From positions 44,452,925 through 44,516,924 of the forward strand of contig OV050031.1 in the NCBI GenBank assembly GCA_920105625.2: a stretch of DNA of 64,000 bases, given 5' to 3'. Below are positions 51,407-61,479 of this stretch, piece after piece. Below the pieces are notes generated by a model. That model made no database searches, was not told the DNA's origin, and saw nothing but the letters and a program-made list of their open reading frames with translations. Both the position numbers and the translations under genes were made by a program. The stretch comes from Clusia tigrina (taxonomy: Eukaryota > Arthropoda > Insecta > Diptera > Clusiidae). Positions within the stretch are counted from its first letter, which is position 1, and each line of letters begins with the position of its first letter.

Positions 51407-54400
51407 AAATGGTATTTTAATTCTAAATTCCAACGCCAATGAAAATTAAAATGTATTTCCTTTGAAAATTCCAAAACCAATTAAAAGTAATTTTTATTAC
51501 CGTTGAAAATTGCAATGCCAATTAAAATTAAATTGCATTAAAATTGAAAATTCCAATGCCAATTTCAACTAAATTGTATTACCATTGAAAATTCCCATGC
51601 TAATTACAATTAATGGCATAACCATTGACAATTCCAATGCCTATTAAAATTAAATTGCAAAATCATGGAAAGTTCCAATGCCAATTAATATTAAATTGCA
51701 ATACCTTCGAAAATTCCAATGCCAATTAAAATTAAATGCAATACAATTAAAAATTCCAATGCTAATTAAAGCCAAATTGCATCACCATTGAAAATTCGAA
51801 TCCCTATTAAAATTAAATTGCATTATTATTGAAAATTTTAATTTCTAATTAAAATTAAATGGCACTACCATTCAAAGATTTAATGCTAATTAAAATTAAA
51901 TTGCATTATCTCTAAAAATTTAATGCTAATTAAAATTAAATTGCATTACTATTGAAAATTCCATTGCCATTTAAAATTAAATGGCATTACAATTGAAAAT
52001 TCTAAAGCTAATTAAAGTTAAATTGCATTTACATTGACAATTCCAATGCCAGTTAAAATAAAGTTGAATTATCATTGCCAATTTCAATGTTAATTTAAAT
52101 TGAATTGCATTGCCATTGAAAATTTCAATGCTAATTACAATTAATTTGCATTACCATTGATATATCCAATATCTATTAAAATTAAATTGCATTACCATTG
52201 AAAATTCCAACGCCCATTAAAATTAAATTGCGTCACCATTGAAAATGCCAATGCTAATTAAAATAAATTGCATTACCATTGAAATTTCCAATGCTAATTA
52301 CAATTAAATTATATTACCATTAAAAAATTAAAATTGCATTACCATTGAAAATTCCAATGTTAATAAAAATACAATTGCATTACTATTGAAAATTCCAATG
52401 CAAATTAAAGTTAAATTGCATTACCATTGACAGTTCCTATGCCAATTATAATTAAATTAAATTGCATTACCAGAGATAATTCCATTGCCAATTAAAATAA
52501 AATTGCATTGCCATTGAAAATTCCAATGCTAATTACAATTAAATTTTATAACCATTGACAATTCCAATGCTAATTAAAGTGAAAGTGCAATTTAATTTTA
52601 ATTTCATTACCATTGACAATTCCAATGCCAATTAAAATCAAATTGCATTACCACTGAAAGTTCCAATGCCAATTAAAGTTAAATTGCGTAACCAATGAAA
52701 TTAAAATTAAATTGCATTTCCATTGAAAATTTCTAAGCAAATTAATATTCAGTTGCATTACTGAAATTCAATGTTAATTAAATAAAATTCCATTATCAGT
52801 GAAAATTCCAATGCAAATTACAGTTAAATTGCATTACAATTGACAATTCCAATACCAATTAAAATTAAAATACATTATCATTGATAATTCCATTGGTAAT
52901 TAAAATTAATTTGCATTACCATTGAGAATTCCAATGCTAATTAAAATTAAATTGCATTACCATTGAAAATTCCAATGCGAATTAAAGTTAAATTGCATTA
53001 CCATTGACAATTCCAATGACAATTAAAATAAAATTGCTTTACCATACACAACTCCAATGCTAATGACAATTAAATTGCATTACCATTAAAAATTCCAATT
53101 CCAGTTAATTTAAGTTGCATTAACATTTACAATTTCAATGCCAATTGAAATTAAATTGCACAACCATTGATTCCAATGCTAATTACAATTAATCTTTATT
53201 ACCATTGACAATTCCAATGCTAATGAAAGTAAAAGTGCAATTTAATTTTAATTTCATTACCATTGACAATTCCAATGCCAATTAAAATCAAATTGCATTA
53301 CCATTGAAAGTTCCAATGCCAATTAAAGTTAAATTGCGTAACCAATGAAATTAAAATTAAATTGCATTTCCATTGAAAATTTCTAAGCAAATTAATATTC
53401 AGTTGCATTACTCAAATTCAATGTTAATTAAATAAAATTCCATTATCAGTGAAAATTCCAATGCAAATTACAGTTAAACTGCATTACAATTGACAATTCC
53501 AATACCAATTAAAATTAAAATACATTATCATTGATAATTCCATTGGTAATTAAAATTAATTTGCATTACCATTGACAATTCCAATGCTAATTAAAATTAA
53601 ATTGCATTACCACTGAAAATTCCAATGCGAATTAAAGTTAAATTGCATTACCATTGACAATTCCAATGACAATTAAAATAAAATTGCTTTACCATAAACA
53701 ACTCCAATGCTAATTACAATTAAATTGCATTACCATTAAAAATTCCAATGACAATTAAAATAAAATTGCTTTACCATACACAACTCCAATGCTAATTACA
53801 ATTAAATTGCATTACCATTAAAAATTCCAATTCCAGTTAATTTAAGTTGCATTAACATTTACAATTTCAATGCCAATTGAAATTAAATTGCACAACCATT
53901 GATTCCAATGCTAATTACAATTAATCTTTATTACCATTGACAATTCCAATGCTAATGAAAGTGAAAGTGCAATTTAATTTTAATTTCATTACCATTGACA
54001 ATTCCAATGCCAATTAAAATCAAATTGCATTACCATTGAAAGTTCCAATGCCAATTCAAGTTAAATTGCGTAACCAATGAAATTAAAATTAAATTGCATT
54101 TCCATTGAAAATTTCTAAGCAAATTAAAATTCAGTTGCATTACTCAAATTCAATTTTAATTAAATTAAATTCCATTATCAGTGAAAATTCCAATGCTAAT
54201 TAAAGTTAAATTGCATTACCATTGAATATTCCAATGCTACTTAAATTAAATTGCATTACTATTAAAAATTTTAAATTCTAATTTCAATTAAATTGCACTA
54301 CCGTTAACCATTTTACTGCTAAACAAAATGAAATTGCATTACCATTGAACATAAAAATGCTAATTAAAATTAAAGTGCCTTACCATTGAAAATTCCAATG

Positions 54401-54779
54401 CTTATCACAATTAAGTTGCATTTCCATTGACAATTCCAATGAGAATTCAAATTAAATTGTATTACCATTGAAAAATTCAAAGGAAATGAAAATTTAATTG
54501 CATTAGCATTGAAAATTCCAATGCTAATTTAAATTAAAATGCATTACCATTGAATATTCAATTGCCAATTAAAATTAAATTGCATTACAATTGAAAACTC
54601 CATTGCTAATTAAAGGTAAATTGCATTACCATTGACAATTCCAATGCCAATTAAAATTAATTGCATTATAATTGACAATTCCAATGCCAATTAGAATAAA
54701 ATTGCATTACCATTGATATTTTCAATACTAATTAAAATTGAGATGCATTGCCATTAAAAATCCAATGCCAGTTAAAATT
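51407..54779 (+). repeat. HOR unit, 3373 bp
   Basis: Carries CCAGTTAATTTAAG (53102 and about 53833), GCTTTACCATACACAAC and GAACATAAAAATGC. The two TAATCT marks are 732 bp apart, not 651, which fits an extra 82 bp (two monomers at about 53743) less one base from the CCAGTTAATTT deletion. Its first part recurs after 61480 nearly unchanged, and the whole unit recurs as 54780-57882 less 270 bp. Confidence 0.83.
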
Positions 54780-57700
54780 AAATGGTATTTTAATTTGAAA
54801 TTCCAACGCCAATGAAAATTAAATTGCATTTCCTTTGAAAATTCCAATACCAATTAAAAGTAATTTTTATTACCGTTGAAAATTGCAATGCCAATTAAAA
54901 TTAAATTGCATTAACATTGAAAATTCCAATGCCAATTTAAACTAAATTGTATTACCATTGAAAATTCCCATGCTAATTACAATTAATGGCATAACCATTG
55001 ACAATTCCAATGCCTATTAAAATTAAATTGCAAAATCATGGAAAGTTCCAATGCCAATTAATATTAAATTGCAATACCTTCGAAAATTCCAATGCCAATT
55101 AAAATTAAATGCAATACAATTAAAAATTCCAATGCTAATTAAAGCCAAATTGCATCACCATTGAAAATTCCAATCCCTATTAAAATTAAATTGCATTACT
55201 ATTGAAAATTTTAATTTCTAATTAAAATTAAATGGCACTACCATTCAAAGATTTAATGCTAATTAAAATTAAATTGCATTATCTCTAAAAATTTAATGCT
55301 AATTAAAATTAAATTGCATTACTATTGAAAATTCCATTGCCATTTAAAATTAAATGGCATTACAATTGAAAATTCTAAAGCTAATTAAAGTTAAATTGCA
55401 TTTACATTGACAATTCCAATGCCAGTTAAAATAAAGTTGAATTATCATTGCCAATTTCAATGTTAATTTAAATTGAATTGCATTGCCATTGCAAATTTCA
55501 ATGCTAATTACAATTAATTTGCATTACCATTGATATATCCAATATCTATTAAAATTAAATTGCATTACCATTGAAAATTCCAACGCCCATTAAAATTAAA
55601 TTGCGTCACCATTGAAAATGCCAATGCTAATTAAAATAAATTGCATTACCATTGAAATTTCCAATGCTAATTACAATTAAATTATATTACCATTAAAAAA
55701 TTAAAATTGCATTACCATTGAAAATTCCAATGTTAATAAAAATACAATTGCATTACTATTGAATTCCAATGCAAATTAAAGTTAAATTGCATTACCATTG
55801 ACAGTTCCTATGCCAATTATAATTAAATTAAATTGCATTACCAGAGATAATTCCATTGCCAATTAAAATAAAATTGCATTGCCATTGAAAATTCCAATGC
55901 TAATTACAATTAAATTTTATAACCATTGACAATTCCAATGCTAATTAAAGTGAAAGTGCAATTTAATTTTAATTTCATTACCATTGACAATTCCAATGCC
56001 AATTAAAATCAAATTGCATTACCATTGAGAATTCCAATGCTAATTAAAATTAAATTGCATTACCATTGAAAATTCCAATGCGAATTAAAGTTAAATTGCA
56101 TTACCATTGACAATTCCAATGACAATTAAAATAAAATTGCTTTACCATACACAACTCCAATGCTAATTACAATTAAATTGCATTACCATTAAAAATTCCA
56201 ATTCCAGTTAATTTAAGTTGCATTAACATTTACAATTTCAATGCCAATTGAAATTAAATTGCACAACCATTGATTCCAATGCTAATTACAATTAATCTTT
56301 ATTACCATTGACAATTCCAATGCTAATGAAAGTGAAAGTGCAATTTAATTTTAATTTCATTACCATTGACAATTCCAATGCCAATTAAAATCAAATTGCA
56401 TTACCATTGAAAGTTCCAATGTCAATTAAAGTTAAATTGCGTAACCAATGAAATTAAAATTAAATTGCATTTCCATTGAAAATTTCTAAGCAAATTAATA
56501 TTCAGTTGCATTACTCAAATTCAATGTTAATTAAATAAAATTCCATTATCAGTGAAAATTCCAATGCAAATTACAGTTAAACTGCATTACAATTGACAAT
56601 TCCAATACCAATTAAAATTAAAATACATTATCATTGATAATTCCATTGGTAATTAAAATTAATTTGCATTACCATTGACAATTCCAATGCTAATTAAAAT
56701 TAAATTGCATTACCATTGAAAATTCCAATGCGAATTAAAGTTAAATTGCATTACCATTGACAATTAAAATGACAATTAAAATAAAATTGCTTTACCATAA
56801 ACAACTCCAATGCTAATTACAATTAAATTGCATTACCATTAAAAATTCCAATGACAATTAAAATAAAATTGCTTTACCATACACAACTCCAATGCTAATT
56901 ACAATTAAATTGCATTACCATTAAAAATTCCAATTCCAGTTAATTTAAGTTGCATTAACATTTACAATTTCAATGCCAATTGAAATTAAATTGCACAACC
57001 ATTGATTCCAATGCTAGTTACAATTAATCTTTATTACCATTGACAATTCCAATGCTAATGAAAGTGAAAGTGCAATTTAATTTTAATTTCATTACCATTG
57101 ACAATTCCAATGCGAATTAAAATCAAATTGCATTACCATTGAAAGTTCCAATGCCAATTAAAGTTAAATTGCGTAACCAATGAAACTAAAATTAAATTGC
57201 ATTTCCATTGAAAATTTCTAAGCAAATTAAAATTCAGTTGCATTACTCAAATTCAATTTTAATTAAATTAAATTCCATTATCAGTGAAAATTCCAATGCT
57301 AATTAAAGTTAAATTGCATTACCATTGAATATTCCAATGCTACTTAAATTAAATTGCATTACTATTAAAAATTTTAAATTCTAATTTCAATTAAATTGCA
57401 CTACCGTTAAACATTTTACTGCTAAACAAAATGAAATTGCATTACCATTGAACATAAAAATGCTAATTAAAATTAAAGTGCCTTACCATTGAAAATTCCA
57501 ATGCTTATCACAATTAAGTTGCATTTCCATTGACAATTCCAATGAGAATTCAAATTAAATTGTATTACCATTGAAAAATTCAAAGGAAATGAAAATTTAA
57601 TTGCATTAGCATTGAAAATTCCAATGCTAATTTAAATTAAAATGCATTACCATTGAATATTCAATTGCCAATTAAAATTAAATTGCATTACAATTGAAAA

Positions 57701-57882
57701 CTCCATTGCTAATTAAAGGTAAATTGCATTACCATTGACAATTCCAATGCCAATTAAAATTAATTGCATTATAATTGACAATTCCAATGCCAATTAGAAT
57801 AAAATTGCATTACCATTGATATTTTCAATACTAATTAAAATTGAGATGCATTGCCATTAAAAATCCAATGCCAGTTAAAATT
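54780..57882 (+). repeat. HOR unit, 3103 bp: the preceding unit minus 270 bp
   Basis: From 54780 it follows the preceding unit at an offset of 3373 bp. At about 56020 the offset drops to 3103 bp (ATTGAGAATT at 52921 and 56024). About 270 bp corresponding to 52650-52920 are therefore missing. Both units share GAACATAAAAATGC (54347 and 57450) and AATTAAAGGTAAATTG. Confidence 0.85.
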
Positions 57883-59059
57883 AAATGGTATTTTAATTTG
57901 AAATTCCAACGCCAATGAAAATTAAATTGCATTTCCTTTGAAAATTCCAATACCAATTAAAAGTAATTTTTATTACCGTTGAAAATTGCAATGCCAATTA
58001 AAATTAAATTGCATTACCATTGAAAATTCCAATGCCAATTAAAACTAAATTGTATTACCAATGAAAATTCCCATGCTAATTACAATTAATTGCATAACCA
58101 ATGACAATTCCAATGCCTATTAAAATTAAATTGCAAAACCATGGAAAGTTCCAATGCCAATTAATATTAAATTGCACTACCTTCGAAAATTCCAATGCCA
58201 ATTAAAATTAAATGCAATACAATTAAAAATTCCAATGCTAATTAAAGCCAAATTGCATCACCATTGAAAATTCCAATGCCTATTAAAATTAAATTGCATT
58301 ACTATTGAAAATTTTAATTTCTAATTACAATTAAATGGCACTATCATTCAAAGATTTAATGCTAATTAAAATTAAATTGCATTATCTTTAAAAATTTAAT
58401 GCTAATTAAAATTAAATTGCTTTACTATTGAAAATTCCATTGCCATTTAAAAATAATGGCATTACAATTGAAAATTCTAAAGCTAATTAAAGTTAAATTG
58501 CATTTACATTGACAATTCCAATGCCAGTTAAAATAAAGTTGAATTATCATTGACAATTTCAATGTTAATTAAAATTGAATTGCATTGCCATTGAAAATTT
58601 CAATGCTAATTACAATTAATTTGCATTACCATTGATATATCCAATGTCTATTAAAATTAAATTGCATTACCATTGAAAATTCCAACGCCCATTAAAATTA
58701 AATTGCGTCACCATTGAAAATGCCAATGCTAATTACAATTAAATTATATTACCATTAAAAAATTTAAAGCAAATTAATATTAAATTGCATTACCATTGGA
58801 AATTCCCATGTTAATTAAAATTCAATTGCATTACTATTGAAAATTCCAATGCTAATTAAAGTTAAATTGCCTTACCATTGACAGTTCCTATGCCAATTAT
58901 AATTAAATTAAATTGCATTACCAGAGATAATTCCATTGCCAATTAAAATAAAATTGCATTGCCATTGAAAATTCCAATGCTAATTACAATTAAATTTTAT
59001 TACCATTGACAGTTCCAATGCTAATTAAAATGAAAATGCAATTTAATTTTAATTTCATT

Positions 59060-59708
59060 ACCATTGAAAATTTCAACGCAAATTAAAATTCAATTGCATT
59101 ACCATTAACAATTCCAATGTCAATTAAAATTAAATTGCACTACCATTGACAACTTTAAAGCCAATTAAAATAAAATTGCATTTTCATTGAAAATATCAAT
59201 GCTAACTAAAGTAAATTGCGTTACCATTGAAAATTTCAATGCTAGTTATATTAATTCGCATTACTATTGACAATTCCAATGCTAATTAAAATTAAATTGC
59301 GTTACCATTGAAAATGTTAATGCTAATTTAAATTAAATTTCATTAGAACTGAAAATCTTCATGCTAATTAAAATAAAATTGCTCTACCATAGAAAATTAA
59401 GTTAAATTGCATTACCATTGACAATTCCAATTCCAATTAAAATTAAAATACAATATCATTGAAAATTCCATTGGTAATTACAATTCATTTGCATTACCAT
59501 TGACAATTCCAATGCCAATTAAAATTAAATTGCATTACCATTGAAAATTCCAATACCAATTAAAATTAAAATACATTATCATTGAAAATTCCATTGGTAA
59601 TTACAATTAATTTGCATTACCATTGACAATTCCCATGCTAATTAAAATAAAATTGAGTTACCACTGACAATTCCAATGCTAATTAAAATTAAATTGCATT
59701 ACCATTGA
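59060..59708 (+). repeat. Divergent satellite subfamily, left of copy B
   Basis: Counterpart of 36720-37403 at an offset of about 22.3 kb, one 41-bp monomer shorter near 59550. Private changes include GCTAGTTATATT for GCTACTTATATT and CATTAGAACTG for CATTACAACTG. Confidence 0.75.
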
Positions 59709-59857
59709 ACATTTTTATGCAGCACTGTGGAATTCAGAAACTGAAAGAGTTTTCTTCGCAATTTTTCTACAGTTCCTGAAGGATCTAAACCGAATTCGGT
59801 ACAGTAGGTTACCAGTTTGTCCTTTCGAAGGTTGTATACCCAACTCGTCTTCACCAT
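59699..59857 (-). pseudogene. Gag-like 5' fragment with SAP-like motif, copy B
   Basis: Same 52-residue frame, ATG at 59857, ending in satellite at 59699. I see one nucleotide difference from copy A inside the frame, a silent CAC/CAT histidine codon near the junction, and one in the leader. With so few differences, conservation says nothing about selection. The fragment was copied with the surrounding satellite. Confidence 0.7.
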
Positions 59858-59931
59858 CCTGTTTAGACGATGTTCCCCATGCGATGAAAGCCGAGGGATT
59901 TTCTTTGTACCTTTTCGTTTTGTTGTCTCAG

Positions 59932-59949
59932 GTCCCTGTTCGGGCGCCA
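59932..59949 (-). other. Primer binding site, tRNA-Lys type, copy B
   Basis: The minus strand reads TGGCGCCCGAACAGGGAC, identical at all 18 positions to the known tRNA-Lys3-complementary primer site. Comparison with copy A suggests this is the ancestral form and that copy A carries a later A-to-G change. Confidence 0.88.
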
Positions 59950-60098
59950 CTGTAATAAACTTTTCCGAGCCGGGGTAAAGCTCAGGTATGTACAGGGTTC
60001 GTCTACGGAAATAAGTCCTTGCCGTGGAGTGAGCGTGTCCCTGTGAGACTATTTAAGCCTCAGTCTCCTGTGGAGTTGGTTGATTCTATTTCGTTGTC

Positions 60099-60104
60099 TT
60101 TATT
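60099..60104 (-). promoter_or_regulatory. Polyadenylation signal in LTR, copy B
   Basis: AATAAA on the minus strand, unchanged from copy A, offset by 22,305 bp. Confidence 0.5.
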
Positions 60105-60335
60105 AAGATTTCAACGGCTATTGGTCTTCGCAATTGTTCTTTGTTTGATGTTTCGATTTGTTATTACTACTTTGAACGCGTGTTACTCCAAACTCGGAAA
60201 TCAGTATTTAACCCCCTGAATGTTTAACGTGATTGACAATTGGTTTCATACAAAAAGAAGAATAAAAACGAATCAAAATCTGACTCGCTTACTTTGATTT
60301 ATATTATATTTTGAACAATCAAGACTTTGTGTGAG

Positions 60336-60361
60336 TGAAATTTGTCAGTGGACAAATTTCA
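60336..60361. repeat. 11-bp perfect hairpin near the outer LTR end, copy B
   Basis: Identical to the hairpin at 38040-38065, at the same distance from the LTR end, so both arms are unchanged since the locus was duplicated. Confidence 0.75.
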
Positions 60362-60367
60362 TCTTCA

Positions 60368-60606
60368 CCATTTTCAATGGCAATGCAATATAATTGTAAT
60401 TAGCACTCAAATTTTCAATGGTAATGCAATTTAATTGTAATTAGCATTGGAATTGTCAATGGTAATGTAATGCAATTTTAATTGGCATTGGAAATTTCAA
60501 TGGTATTGCAATTGAATTTTAATTTGCATTGAAATTTTGAATGGTAATTGTTTTAATTTAATTCGCATAGATATTATCATGGCAATGCAAATTAATTTTA
60601 GTTAAT
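60368..60606 (-). repeat. Inverted satellite segment beside copy B
   Basis: Same inverted monomers as 38072-38310, with a few substitutions (AGCACTC for AGCATTC, TTTTGAATGG for TTTTCAATGG, AATTCGC for AATTAGC). The shift back to the plus orientation is at the same base as in copy A. Confidence 0.88.
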
Positions 60607-61479
60607 ATCATTGAAAATTTCAATGCAAATTAAAACTCAATTGCATTACCATTGAAAATTCCAATGCCACTTAAAATTGAATTGTATTACAATTGAAAAT
60701 TTCAATGTAAATTAAAATTCAATTGCATTACCATTGAAATTTCCAATGCTAATTACAATTAAATTATATTACCATTAAAAAATTTAAAGCAAATTAAAAT
60801 TAAATTGCTTTACCATTGAAAATTCCAATGTTAATTAAAATTCAATTGCATTACCATAAAATTAAATTGTATTACCATTGAAAAATTCAAAGGAAATGAA
60901 AATTTAATTGCATTACCATTGAAAATTCCAATGCTAATTAGAACGCAATTACTTTACCATTGAAAATTGTAATGCTCATTACAATTAAATTGCAGTACCA
61001 CTGAAAATTTCCATACAAATGAAAATAAAATTGCATTACCATTGACAATTCCAATGCTAATTAAATTTAAATTGTATTACCATTGAAAATTGAAATACAA
61101 CTTACAATTCAATTGGAATACCATTGAAAATTCCAATGCCAACTAAAATTAAATTTCATTACTATGGAAAATTTTAATTTCTAATTACAATTAATATGAA
61201 TTACCACTAAAAATTTGTATGCTAATTAACATTAAATTGCATTAGCATTGAAAATTCCAATGCTAATTTAAATTAAAATGCATTACCATTGAATATTCAA
61301 TTGCCAATTAAAATTAAATTGCATTACAATTGAAAACTCCATTGCTAACTAAAGTTAAATTGCATTACCATTGACAATTCCAATGCCAATTAGAATAAAA
61401 TTGCATTACCATTGACAATTTCAATACAAATTAAAATTGAGATGCATTGCCATTAAAAATTCCAATGCCAGTTAAAATG

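Larger units (their letters stand above)
42206..59708 (+). repeat. 41-bp satellite array, block up to retroelement copy B
   Basis: Continuous satellite in the plus orientation, resuming mid-monomer at GATTTAATGC, exactly where comparable HOR copies continue (for example near 45578 and 51880). It carries nested HORs of 6257, 3373 and 3103 bp. No non-satellite sequence was found in it. Confidence 0.96.
59709..60367 (-). mobile_element. Truncated LTR retrotransposon, copy B
   Basis: Same structure and same truncation point as 37404-38071, and flanked on both sides by the same satellite, including the inverted stretch. It is therefore a duplicate of the same locus, not a second insertion. Differences from copy A include a 9-bp deletion near 60200, an altered TATA-like site, and a primer binding site with one base restored to the exact tRNA-Lys3-type sequence. 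Confidence 0.85.
59951..60367 (-). mobile_element. LTR of copy B (417 bp)
   Basis: Ends as in copy A (TG...CA). The 9-bp length difference is a single deletion: CGGAAATCAGTATTT here against CGGAAA plus nine bases plus TCAGTATAT in copy A on the plus strand. AATAAA is retained at 60104-60099. Several transitions, such as CTTCGC for CTTTGC near 60127, separate the copies. Confidence 0.8.
50786..60858. repeat. 10,073-bp unit whose next copy starts at about 60859
   Basis: The sequence from about 60859 to the end of the window repeats 50786-53927 at a constant offset of 10,073 bp. The interval between is therefore one period of a large tandem repeat that includes retroelement copy B. Only the first 3.1 kb of the second period is in the window. 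Confidence 0.85.
57883..61479. repeat. HOR unit, 3597 bp, containing retroelement copy B and a recombinant joint
   Basis: The left part matches 35537-37403 and the central part is the retroelement copy with its inverted satellite. Homology to the copy A locus stops at 60856 (partner 38560). From about 60859 the sequence is that of 50786 onward, so the unit is a chimera made by one joint. Confidence 0.85.
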
